DNA from: Cellulomonas avistercoris
Lineage (GTDB): Bacteria > Actinomycetota > Actinomycetes > Actinomycetales > Cellulomonadaceae
Length of the DNA: 64,000 bases
Assembly: GCF_014836445.1 (NCBI RefSeq)
Contig: NZ_JACSQV010000004.1
Span: forward strand, 124,001-188,000
Direction of reading: 5' to 3'
Under the pieces are notes generated by a model. It saw nothing but the letters and a program-made list of their open reading frames with translations. It was not told the origin of the DNA and searched no databases. Below are positions 10,236-17,980 of this stretch, piece after piece. A program made the position numbers and the translations under genes. The stretch's first letter is position 1; each line of letters begins with the position of its first letter.

Positions 10236-11366
10236 TCATCCTCGCGTCGACACCGTCACCGTGAACTTCGGGTCCCGCCCGACCTGCCGCGTCGGGCCCA
10301 CGAGCTGCTCGAGCGTCGGCCGGTAGTGCAGGTGGGAGTTCCACACCGCCCACAGCTCGCCGCCCGGGCGCAGGACGCGTGCCGCGTCCGCGAACAGCGT
10401 GCGCGCCACCGCGGGCGCCACCGCGGCGCCGACGTGGAACGGCGGGTTGAGCAGCACGAGGTCGACGCTCGCGTCGGGGAGCCCCGCGGTCCCGAGGGCG
10501 CGCGTCACGGTCACCCGGTCGGCGACGCCGTTCGCCTCGACGGTCGCGCGCGCGGACGCGACCGCGGCGGCGGACTCGTCGGTCGCGACCACCGTCAGGC
10601 CGGGTCGCGACCGGGCGAGCGCGACCGCCAGGACGCCCGTGCCGCACCCGAGGTCGACGGCGGTGCCCGTCGTCCGCGGGACCTCGTCGAGGTGGGCGAG
10701 CAGCGCGCGCGTCCCGATGTCGATGCCCGTGCCCGCGAACGCGCCGCCGTGCGCGCACACCACCAGGCCGTCGTGCTCGGCCCGCTCGGGCCACCGCCGC
10801 ACCGGACGCTCGTCAGCCGGGCGCGGCGTCGAGGCGACGAGCAGCCGCGACTTCTGCCGCGCGAGCCGCGCCTCGACCACGGCGAGGTACCGCCGCAGGA
10901 CGTCGTTCATCGCGGTCGTCATGTGCTTGACCCGCCCGCCGGCCACGACGACGACCGACGGGTCCGCGTGCTCCGCGACGAGCGCCGCGATCTCGTCGAG
11001 CGCGTCCAGGGAGCGCGGCAGCTGCAGCAGGACGACCCGCGCGCCGGCGACGAGGTCGCGCGTCAGCCCGTGCGACGTGAACCCCGCGAGGCCGAGCCGC
11101 TCGGCGTTGGCGTGCAGCGCCCGCTCGCCCGTCAGCCGGTCCTGGTGGACGCGGACGCCCGTGACGCCGTGCCGGGCGATCGCCCCGAGGGTCAGCGCGC
11201 CGTACCGGTCGCCGATCACGACGACGGTCCCGTCGGCGGCACCGGCGAGCAGGGGAGCCGCCTCGTCGAGGACCAGCCGGTCGCTCGCGTCGACCGCGAA
11301 GAGGTTCGGTGCCTCGAGGTCGGGATACCGGCGCAGGTCGTCGAGCACGTCGTTCACGGCAGCCAC
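10236..11366 (-). CDS. Class I SAM methyltransferase, RlmG/RsmC-like
   Basis: A two-domain protein of about 376 residues. The N-terminal half is a degenerate methyltransferase-like domain, and the C-terminal half carries the SAM motif VDLGCGTGVLAVALA and the base-methylating motif NPPFH. This architecture and length match RlmG (23S rRNA G1835) and RsmC (16S rRNA G1207) guanine-N2 methyltransferases, and the actinobacterial proteins are usually labelled that way. GTG at 11366 was chosen because upstream codons translate into a low-complexity WG-rich run. The exact rRNA target is not decidable here. Confidence 0.82.
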   Translation of the reverse strand: MAAVNDVLDDLRRYPDLEAPNLFAVDASDRLVLDEAAPLLAGAADGTVVVIGDRYGALTLGAIARHGVTGVRVHQDRLTGERALHANAERLGLAGFTSHGLTRDLVAGARVVLLQLPRSLDALDEIAALVAEHADPSVVVVAGGRVKHMTTAMNDVLRRYLAVVEARLARQKSRLLVASTPRPADERPVRRWPERAEHDGLVVCAHGGAFAGTGIDIGTRALLAHLDEVPRTTGTAVDLGCGTGVLAVALARSRPGLTVVATDESAAAVASARATVEANGVADRVTVTRALGTAGLPDASVDLVLLNPPFHVGAAVAPAVARTLFADAARVLRPGGELWAVWNSHLHYRPTLEQLVGPTRQVGRDPKFTVTVSTRG

Positions 11367-11446
11367 CTGGTCACGCCTCGAGGCTAACAACGCCCCGAGC
11401 CCCCACCCCCACCCCGCCGACGCCACCCCCCAACCCCCTCCCCGGT

Positions 11447-11507
11447 GGGAAGTGGTCACGAATCCGGCCGGGTGGCCCTCCTGTGGTCACTTACGTGCCC
11501 ACTTCCC
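11447..11507. repeat. Inverted repeat with embedded direct repeats
   Basis: GGGAAGTGG (11447-11455) pairs with CCACTTCCC (11499-11507), and GTGGTCAC occurs twice between them (11452-11459 and 11483-11490). It lies in the roughly 280-base gap between the divergent methyltransferase and DUF4129 operon. A regulatory site or structured leader are both possible. Confidence 0.4.
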
Positions 11508-11646
11508 GGGGGGCGGGGTGCTCGCGTGGGCGCGGGGTGCTCGCCCGGCGCGGTGGCCTGTGCGGAGCACCGGCACCCCGGTAGCCTGGCGCCCCGTCGA
11601 TCCCCCACGACGCGTCCCCGCGCCGGGGACCGCACCGAGGAGCCCT

Positions 11647-12417
11647 GTGCCGGCACGTCGTACCAGCGTGGCCACCGTCCTCGCCGCGCTGCTGGTCGTC
11701 GTCGGGGTGCTGGGCGCGGCGCTGAGCGGTCCGCTGTCGCTCGAGGCGCGGTCGGGGCCCGACCCGACGTGGTCCCCGCCGCCCGGTCCCACGATCACCT
11801 CGTCGGTGACGCCCCCGCCCTCGGACGACTACCTGGACGACCCCACGCCGCCCGCGGGGCTCGTCTGGCTGGTCCGCGCCGTGCAGACCCTCGTGGTCCT
11901 GGCCATCCTGACCGGCATCGCGCTGCTGCTGCGGCGCGCGTTGCGCGGCTGGCGGCTCGACCACGCCGAGGACCCGGGGGACGACGTCGAGCCCGGTGAC
12001 GAGGCCGGGGACGAGCTGAGCGACACGGCCGTCGAGGTGCTGCGCGAGGGCGTGCGGGCGGCGACGCGCGCGCTCGAGGACGACGTCCCGCCGGGTGATG
12101 CCGTGATCGGCGCGTGGGTCGCGGTCGAGACCGCGGCGGCGCGCACCGGCGTCGTCCGCGACCGTGCCGAGACGGCCAGCGAGTTCGCGGTGCGCGTGCT
12201 CGGCGCGACGCGCGCGGACCCGGCCGCGACGCGTGAGCTGCTGGCCCTGTACCTCGCGGCACGGTTCGGTGCGCAGGGCGTCGACGCCGACGACGTGGGC
12301 CTCGCGCGGGACCTGCTGGCGGTCGTCGCGCGGGGCCTCGTGCCGCGTGCCGACGACGCCGCCGACCCCGAGCCGGGACCCGACCCCGACCGGCACGACG
12401 ACGGGCCCACGCCGTGA
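11647..12417 (+). CDS. DUF4129 domain membrane protein
   Basis: A 256-residue membrane protein with two predicted transmembrane segments (about residues 8-28 and 72-93), a proline-rich extracytoplasmic stretch between them and an acidic linker. The C-terminal DUF4129 domain (about 120-225) has the pattern AWVAVETAAARTGV...TASEFAVRVL...ELLALYLAARFG. DUF4129 proteins accompany transglutaminase-like, MoxR and DUF58 proteins in envelope-related operons. A ribosome site (GAGGAG) precedes GTG 11647. The stop overlaps the next start by four bases, so this is the first gene of the operon. Confidence 0.85.
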   Translation: MPARRTSVATVLAALLVVVGVLGAALSGPLSLEARSGPDPTWSPPPGPTITSSVTPPPSDDYLDDPTPPAGLVWLVRAVQTLVVLAILTGIALLLRRALRGWRLDHAEDPGDDVEPGDEAGDELSDTAVEVLREGVRAATRALEDDVPPGDAVIGAWVAVETAAARTGVVRDRAETASEFAVRVLGATRADPAATRELLALYLAARFGAQGVDADDVGLARDLLAVVARGLVPRADDAADPEPGPDPDRHDDGPTP

Positions 12418-12974
12418 CCCGCGTGCGCGCCGCGGCCCGGGCCGTGCGGGCGGTCGTGTGGCGTCCCCTCGCGGGTGGCGCCGCGGTCGGCGTCGTCGTG
12501 TGGGCGCTCGGCATGAGGGCGTCGTCGGCGGTCGTGGTCGCCCTCGCGGCCGCGACGCTCGTCGCCGTCCTGCAGCGCGTCGACGGCGCCACCGAACCAC
12601 GTCCCACGCGCCGGCGTCACGAGGCGCTCGACGGGGCCCGCGGCGAGGTGCTCGACCTCGCGTGGACCATGGTCGGGCGTGACGGCCGCGCCGGTGAGCG
12701 CGCGCTGCGCCGGTTGCGGGAGGCCGGCGCACGACGCGTCGCCCGGCACGGCCTCGACCTGCACGACCCCGACCAGGCCGACGCCGTCACGGCGCTGATC
12801 GGCGCCCGGGCGCGCGCGACGCTCACCCGCCGGACGCACCCCCTGCCGACCGTCCGCGACCTCGTCCACACCCTCGACGTCCTGGAGCACCTGGGCGCCA
12901 CCCGCTCACGCCCCGCGACGCCGCGACCCGACCCCGAGCCCGCGCCCGCCCCCGACCCGAGGAGCCCCCGATGA
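12414..12974 (+). CDS. Small membrane protein of the MoxR-DUF58 operon
   Basis: A 186-residue protein of no recognised family. It has one or two hydrophobic helices near residues 18-52 (WRPLAGGAAVGVVVWALG, then an alanine/valine-rich helix) and a cytosolic arginine-rich helical domain. It begins with GTGA overlapping the DUF4129 stop and ends with ATGA overlapping the MoxR start, so it is translationally coupled on both sides. This positional equivalent exists in many actinobacterial MoxR-DUF58 operons as a poorly conserved protein. Its role is unknown, presumably part of the same membrane assembly. Confidence 0.75.
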   Translation: MTRVRAAARAVRAVVWRPLAGGAAVGVVVWALGMRASSAVVVALAAATLVAVLQRVDGATEPRPTRRRHEALDGARGEVLDLAWTMVGRDGRAGERALRRLREAGARRVARHGLDLHDPDQADAVTALIGARARATLTRRTHPLPTVRDLVHTLDVLEHLGATRSRPATPRPDPEPAPAPDPRSPR

Positions 12975-13951
12975 CGTCGACCCCCGAGCCGCTGCCCGTC
13001 GCCGAGGTCGCGCGCAGCGGCAGCGCCGTCCTCGACGAGGTCGCCACGGCGGTCGTCGGCATGCGTCAGCCGCTGCGCGTCGCGCTCGCGGCGCTGCTGG
13101 CCGGCGGGCACGTGCTGTTCGAGGACGTCCCCGGGCTCGGCAAGACGCTCGCGGCGCGCAGCCTCGCCACGGCCCTCGGCCTGGACTTCCGCCGCATCCA
13201 GTGCACCCCGGACCTGCTGCCGTCCGACGTCACGGGCTCCAGCGTCTTCGACCCCGCGACGTCCGAGTTCGAGTTCCGCCCCGGTCCGATCTTCACGGGT
13301 CTGCTGCTCGCCGACGAGATCAACCGCACCGCCCCCAAGACGCAGTCGGCGCTGCTCGAGGCGATGGCCGAGCGGCAGGTCAGCGTGGACGGGACGACGC
13401 ACCTGCTGCCCGCACCGTTCCACGTCGTCGCCACGTCGAACCCCGTGGAGTACGAGGGGACGTACCCGCTGCCCGAGGCGCAGCTCGACCGGTTCATGGT
13501 GCGCCTGGCCGTCGGGTACCCCGAGCGGGCGTCCGAGGTCGACGTGCTGGCGCGGCGCCTCGCGCGCCGCCAGGAGGGCGCGTCGGTGCGGCAGGTCGTC
13601 GACGTGCCGACGCTGCTGGCCATGCAGGCGGGCGTCGAGGCCGTCGCGGTGGACGGCGACGTGCTCGCGTACTGCGTGGACCTCGCCGGCGCGACGCGCA
13701 CGCACCGGGCCGTCGAGGTCGGGGCGTCGCCGCGCGGGTCGCAGGCGCTCGTCCTCGTCGCACGCGCGCTCGCGGTGCTCGACGGGCGGGACTTCGTCGC
13801 GCCCGAGGACGTCAAGGCCGTCGCCGCCCCCGCGCTCGCGCACCGCCTGTCCCTGACGCCGCAGGCGTGGGCGGCGGGGCTGGCACCCGAGGCGGTCGTG
13901 CAGGAGGTGCTCGCGCAGGTCGCCGGGCCGACGACGGCACGCCGCGCGTGA
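12971..13951 (+). CDS. MoxR family AAA+ ATPase
   Basis: A 326-residue AAA+ ATPase. Walker A is VPGLGKTLAARS near residue 55, the sensor region TPDLLPSDVTGSS follows, and Walker B is LLLADEINRTAPKTQSALLEAM. The conserved VATSNPVEYEGTYPLPEAQLDRF block is typical of MoxR. MoxR proteins act as chaperone-like ATPases in maturation of partner proteins, usually vWA/DUF58 proteins encoded next to them, as here. It overlaps its upstream and downstream neighbours by four bases each, which implies tight co-expression. Confidence 0.95.
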   Translation: MTSTPEPLPVAEVARSGSAVLDEVATAVVGMRQPLRVALAALLAGGHVLFEDVPGLGKTLAARSLATALGLDFRRIQCTPDLLPSDVTGSSVFDPATSEFEFRPGPIFTGLLLADEINRTAPKTQSALLEAMAERQVSVDGTTHLLPAPFHVVATSNPVEYEGTYPLPEAQLDRFMVRLAVGYPERASEVDVLARRLARRQEGASVRQVVDVPTLLAMQAGVEAVAVDGDVLAYCVDLAGATRTHRAVEVGASPRGSQALVLVARALAVLDGRDFVAPEDVKAVAAPALAHRLSLTPQAWAAGLAPEAVVQEVLAQVAGPTTARRA

Positions 13952-15321
13952 GCGTGCCCGAGCCGCCGCCCGCGCGGCCGCCGACGTGGGGGTCGCACGT
14001 CCCCGCCCCCGCCGACCCGGGTGCCGGGCCGTGGTCGCCCGCGCTGGCCGTCACGTGCGCGTCCGCCGCGTGCCTCGTGCTGCTCGTCGTCGGCGTCCTC
14101 GCGGCCCGGCCCGACGTGGCCGTGCTCGGTGCCGCGCCCCTGGTCCTCGCGGTGCGGGCGCTGCGGGGGCGGCCGTCGACGGCGACGACGGCACGGTTCG
14201 AGGCGGGCGACGACGACGACCCCGACGCCCTCGGACGGGCCGGTCGGCTGCGCGCGACCCTGGTCGTCGAGGGCCCCGGCCCGTGGGCGGCGGTCACCAC
14301 GACGCGGCAGGGCCGCACGGGCGCCGACGTGCTCGTGCGCGTCGACGGCACGCGGCGCCTGCCCGTCGTCGCGCGCACGGTGCGCACCGGGCCGCAGGAG
14401 GTCGCGTCGGCCGACGTGCAGGGCGTGGGCCCCGACGGCGCGTCCGTCGCCGAGCCGACGCCGACCGTGACCCGCTCGACGGTGGTGCTGCCCGTGACCA
14501 CGCCGCTGCTGGACCTGCCGCTGCCCCCGCGGCTGCGCGGCCTGACCGGCCCGCACGAGTCGCGCCGGCCCGGCGAGGGCGGCGGGCTGCGCGACGTGCA
14601 CCCGTGGGTCCCCGGCGACCGGCTGCGCCGTATCGACTGGCGCGTCACGGCGCGGCGCTCGCCGGACCTGCGCGAGCTGTACGTGCGGCGCGAGCACGCG
14701 CAGGCCGAGGCCGTCGTGATGCTCGTCGTCGACTCCCGCGACGACCTGGGCCCCGACCCGCGGACCTGGCGCGGGTCAGTGGCCCCGCGCGCGCAGGACG
14801 CCACGTCCCTGGACCGCGCCCGGCAGGCCGCGGCGTCCCTGGCCCGCGCCTACCTCGAGCGCGGCGACCGCGTCGGGCTCGACGACCTCGGCGTGCGCCG
14901 CCGGCCCGTCGCGCCCGGTGGCGGACGCCGCCAGCTCGACCGCATCCGGCACGCGCTCGCGCTGACGGCCCCCGAGGGCGAGCCGACCGCCCGGCTGCGG
15001 CCGCCGCGGCTGCCGTCGGGCGCGCTCGTCGTGGTGTTCTCGACGTTCCTCGACGACGAGTCGGCGGCCGTCGCCGCACGCTGGCGCACCGCGGGCCACC
15101 GCGTGGTCGCCGTCGACGTGCTGCCCCGCCTGCGCGCGTCCGGGCTGTACGACCGTGAGCGGCTCGCGCTGCGCATGATGACCCTGACGCGCGAGGACCG
15201 CATGGCCGAGCTGGCCGACCAGGACGTCGAGCTCGTGACGTGGCGCGACCAGCCGGCCGTGGCGCTGCGCGTGCTCGCGCGGCGTGCCCGGCGGCACGCG
15301 GGGGCGGGGGTGCCGCGATGA
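13948..15321 (+). CDS. DUF58 domain protein (vWA-like)
   Basis: A 457-residue protein with two N-terminal transmembrane helices (about residues 30-70) and a DUF58 domain. The signature GLRDVHPWVPGDRLRRIDW, followed by TARRSPDLRELYVRREH, is present, and the vWA-like segment begins AVVMLVVDSRDD with a DxR-type metal site in place of the classical DxSxS. It is the expected partner of the upstream MoxR ATPase. GTG 13948 overlaps the MoxR stop (GTGA), and the end overlaps the next ATG. Function in the family is ill-defined; envelope maturation or stress response is the usual inference. Confidence 0.92.
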   Translation: MSVPEPPPARPPTWGSHVPAPADPGAGPWSPALAVTCASAACLVLLVVGVLAARPDVAVLGAAPLVLAVRALRGRPSTATTARFEAGDDDDPDALGRAGRLRATLVVEGPGPWAAVTTTRQGRTGADVLVRVDGTRRLPVVARTVRTGPQEVASADVQGVGPDGASVAEPTPTVTRSTVVLPVTTPLLDLPLPPRLRGLTGPHESRRPGEGGGLRDVHPWVPGDRLRRIDWRVTARRSPDLRELYVRREHAQAEAVVMLVVDSRDDLGPDPRTWRGSVAPRAQDATSLDRARQAAASLARAYLERGDRVGLDDLGVRRRPVAPGGGRRQLDRIRHALALTAPEGEPTARLRPPRLPSGALVVVFSTFLDDESAAVAARWRTAGHRVVAVDVLPRLRASGLYDRERLALRMMTLTREDRMAELADQDVELVTWRDQPAVALRVLARRARRHAGAGVPR

Positions 15322-15956
15322 GCGCGAGGTTCGGCACCGAGGGGTTCGGGGCGTGGGTGCTGGACCGGCTCGGACCGGCCGCGCGGGCGCCACGACGGGG
15401 CGGTGAGCCGCCGGAGGTCGACGTGGTCACGTGGCCGGCCGTGTCCGCCGTGACCGTCCGGGCGGCGCTCGCGCTCGTCGGTGTCGCGGCCGTGGTCGTC
15501 GCGGCGACGATGCCGGGGCGGGTCGTGCCCCTCGAGGTCCTGGTCGCGATGGTGGCCGTGGGGGTGCTGCCCGCGGTGCTGCCGCGCTGGCCGGTGGCCG
15601 CCGTGGTCGTGCTGGTCGTGGGCGTGCGGGTGCTCGTCGCCGACCCCGCGCCGCCGCTGGTCCTGGCGGCGCTCGTGCTGCTGGTCCACGCGCTGCTGCG
15701 GCTCGCGGCGGTCGCGGCGCGCACGACGTGGCGCACGCGCGTCGAGCTCGCGGTGCTGGGGGACGACCTGCGCGCGGCGCTCGTCGTGCAGGGGGCCGCG
15801 CAGGTGCTCGCGCTGCTGGCCGGGGCGGTGGCGGCGGGCGCCGACGGCGGCGCGTGGCGGTTCGCCGGGCTGGCGGCGGTCGTCGGGCTGTCGGTCCTGG
15901 CGCTCGCGCGCCCCGCGCGGCCGTGGTGGCGCGCGCGGCCCGACCGGCTGGGGTGA
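15318..15956 (+). CDS. Multi-pass membrane protein, last gene of the MoxR operon
   Basis: A 212-residue protein dominated by hydrophobic helices, about six of them, starting near residue 45 (AVSAVTVRAALALVGVAAVV) and ending with an arginine/tryptophan-rich tail. No family is recognised. It starts inside the DUF58 stop region (ATGA overlap). Many MoxR-DUF58-DUF4129 operons encode such a membrane subunit, often fused to a transglutaminase domain; no transglutaminase is present here. It probably anchors or completes the complex. Confidence 0.75.
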   Translation: MSARFGTEGFGAWVLDRLGPAARAPRRGGEPPEVDVVTWPAVSAVTVRAALALVGVAAVVVAATMPGRVVPLEVLVAMVAVGVLPAVLPRWPVAAVVVLVVGVRVLVADPAPPLVLAALVLLVHALLRLAAVAARTTWRTRVELAVLGDDLRAALVVQGAAQVLALLAGAVAAGADGGAWRFAGLAAVVGLSVLALARPARPWWRARPDRLG

Positions 15957-16061
15957 CGGGGCGGCGCGCGAGCCGACCACAGCCGCTCCCGTCCGCGGGC
16001 TCGTCCCCAGATCCGACCGCGCTGCGCCCGTCGCTGACGCTCCGTCCCTAGCGTCGGGGCC

Positions 16062-16337
16062 ATGTCGACCACTGCCATCGCCGCCGCGCTCGCGGACGTG
16101 CGCGCCCAGGTCGGGGCAGCGCAGGTCGCGGTGGTGCGCGCGGGCACGGCGACGTGGGCGGGCGACGCGGCCGACGCGGCCGAGGCACGCCGCCACGACC
16201 TGCTGACGGACCTGCGGCGGTGCCTCGACGCGCTGGACGCGGCGGACCGCCTGGTGGACGCCGCCCGGCAGGCCGAGCAGCGGTGCGTCCCGGGGAGGGT
16301 GGCGCCGCTCGGGGTCCGGAGCGTGGCGTGGGTGTGA
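16062..16337 (+). CDS. WXG100-like small helical protein
   Basis: A 91-residue protein predicted to be two helices around a W-x-G turn (TATWAGDAADAAEARRHDLL), which resembles ESX/WXG100 type VII secretion substrates and partner chaperones. The length is right for the family, and no signal peptide is present. Its stop codon overlaps the GTG of the following hydrolase gene (GTGA), so the two are translated together. This pairing suggests a small partner protein for a larger secreted effector. The assignment is by helix and turn pattern only. Confidence 0.6.
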   Translation: MSTTAIAAALADVRAQVGAAQVAVVRAGTATWAGDAADAAEARRHDLLTDLRRCLDALDAADRLVDAARQAEQRCVPGRVAPLGVRSVAWV

Positions 16338-17980
16338 GGGACGGGCGCTCGCTCACGCTCGGCGGCGGGCGGCCCGTGGTCGTCGACGCGGCCGAGCTGG
16401 TCGTCGCCGCGCAGCGGCTGCGGGCCGCGCGCGACGGGCTCGACGTCGCGGACGCCCGGCTGCGGGCCGCGGCGTGGCAGGCCGTGACGCTCGCGGGCGA
16501 CGTGCCGGAGGCGGGTGCGCTGCTCGACGCGCTCGAGGCCCTCCGGGACGCGCGGTGGGGGCCGCGCGCCCTCGCGCAGGGCACGGGGGACCTGGCCGCG
16601 CGGACGCGTGACGCCGCCGCGGCCTACGACCTCGCGGAGAGCGACGCGCAGGCCCGGTGGGCGGGCGTCGTCGGGCTGCTCGGGCTCGTCGTGGGCACCG
16701 GACCGTTCGGGGCGGCGCTGCTCGGCAGCGCGGCGGTGGCGGTGGCGGTCGGGGACCTGCTGCTGGACGAGGCGCGGCAGCTCGCGGTCGACCCGTTCGG
16801 CGCGTTGTCGCCGGGGGAGGTGCGCGACGACCTCGACCGGCTGGCGTCGGTGCCGCAGCGCGTCGTCACCGACGGGCGCGGTGCCGTCGTGCTGCAGCTG
16901 CTCGCGGCCGCGCTGGGCTCGATGACGGGCGCGTACGGGCCGCACCTCGACCCGGTACGGCGGTTCTCGGCGCACGTCGCGGGCGTGCTCCCGGCGCGCG
17001 ACGTGCGGCTGGTGCCACGCACCGACCCGCCGGACCTCCCCGCACCGCGCGGCGTCGAGGGCCTGGTCGACCTCGTCGCGCGCACGTACGACGACGGCAC
17101 CCCGACGGGGGAGCCGGGGACGCCGCTCGCGACGCTCACCGTGCAGCGCCTCGACCACGCCGACGGCACGCGCTCGTGGGTCGTGGCCGTGCCCGGCACC
17201 CGGGCGGCGGGCCTGACGGGCGCCGTGCCGACGGACAACGGCACCAACCTCGCGCTCGAGGGCGGCGTGCCCGACGTCATGACCCGTGCCGTCGTCGCGG
17301 CGATGGGCGAGGCGGGGATCGGCGCCGACGAGCCCGTCGCGCTGGTCGGGCACAGCCAGGGCGGGATGGTCGCGACCAGCGTCGCGGCGGCGACCGCGGG
17401 GACGTACGCGGTGCGGCTCGTCGTCACCGCCGGGTCGCCCGACGTCCCGGCGGTCCCGCCCCCCGGCGTCGCGACCGTCACGCTGCGCCACCGTGAGGAC
17501 GCCGTCACGGTCCTCGACGGGAAGGTCGGCGAGCGCGGGGGACCGCGCACGCTGTCGGTGGTGCGGGACCTCGCCGCCACGGGCGGCCCACCGCGGCCGT
17601 CGTTCACCGAGGCGCACGCGGTCGCGGGCTACGTGCGGACGGGTGCTCTCGTCGACGACGCGCTCGGCGACGTGCCCGCCGACGACCCGGTGCGTCGCGC
17701 GCTCACCGACGTCCTGGGCGAGCGGCGTGCCAGCGCGACGACGACGCAGGTCACCGTCGCGGTGGGGCCGCCGCCGGACCTCGTCGCGCCCGCGACGCCG
17801 ACGGTCGCGCGACCGCTCGCCGCGGCGCCCGCCGCACCGCTCGCCGCACCCCTCGCGGCGCAGCCGGCGGGGGGGGGGGGCCGGGCCCGGTCGATCAGCC
17901 GTTCTTCTCGGCGAAGCGCTTCTGCGCGGCGTTCACGACGTCGAGGTACTGCTGCATGTTCTTGCCCTCGAGCTCCGTGA
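16334..17980 (+). CDS. Alpha/beta hydrolase with N-terminal helical domain; 3' end doubtful
   Basis: The first 180 residues are predicted helical and alanine-rich, resembling ESX/LXG-type targeting regions, with a short hydrophobic stretch (VVGLLGLVVGTGPFGAALL). The C-terminal half is an alpha/beta hydrolase of the PGAP1/lipase type: nucleophile motif VALVGHSQGG, an acidic residue in LRHREDAVTVLDG and a histidine in FTEAHAVAGY complete a plausible triad. The last 34 codons follow a 12-G run and read antisense into the neighbouring gene, so the true C-terminus is probably near 17868 or shifted by an indel. It is coupled to the WXG100-like gene and may be a secreted lipase or toxin. Confidence 0.7.
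   Translation: MRDGRSLTLGGGRPVVVDAAELVVAAQRLRAARDGLDVADARLRAAAWQAVTLAGDVPEAGALLDALEALRDARWGPRALAQGTGDLAARTRDAAAAYDLAESDAQARWAGVVGLLGLVVGTGPFGAALLGSAAVAVAVGDLLLDEARQLAVDPFGALSPGEVRDDLDRLASVPQRVVTDGRGAVVLQLLAAALGSMTGAYGPHLDPVRRFSAHVAGVLPARDVRLVPRTDPPDLPAPRGVEGLVDLVARTYDDGTPTGEPGTPLATLTVQRLDHADGTRSWVVAVPGTRAAGLTGAVPTDNGTNLALEGGVPDVMTRAVVAAMGEAGIGADEPVALVGHSQGGMVATSVAAATAGTYAVRLVVTAGSPDVPAVPPPGVATVTLRHREDAVTVLDGKVGERGGPRTLSVVRDLAATGGPPRPSFTEAHAVAGYVRTGALVDDALGDVPADDPVRRALTDVLGERRASATTTQVTVAVGPPPDLVAPATPTVARPLAAAPAAPLAAPLAAQPAGGGGRARSISRSSRRSASARRSRRRGTAACSCPRAP
17869..17880. repeat. Homopolymeric G12 tract
   Basis: Twelve consecutive G residues occur near the 3' end of the hydrolase gene and 15 bases from the stop codon of the convergent substrate-binding protein gene. 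No intergenic spacer or terminator separates the two genes, unlike other convergent pairs here. The tract could be a slippage site, a sequencing length error or a join in the assembly. Confidence 0.8.

Noticed and set aside
9784-10326. Possible small genes in the AT-richer gap after the immunity gene
   Set aside because: No ribosome site, no codon bias and no recognisable family; treated as non-coding.
17869-17880. G12 tract as a terminator
   Set aside because: The adjacent CCGGGCCCGG is palindromic but has no loop or U-tract; a homopolymer artefact or slippage site is more plausible.
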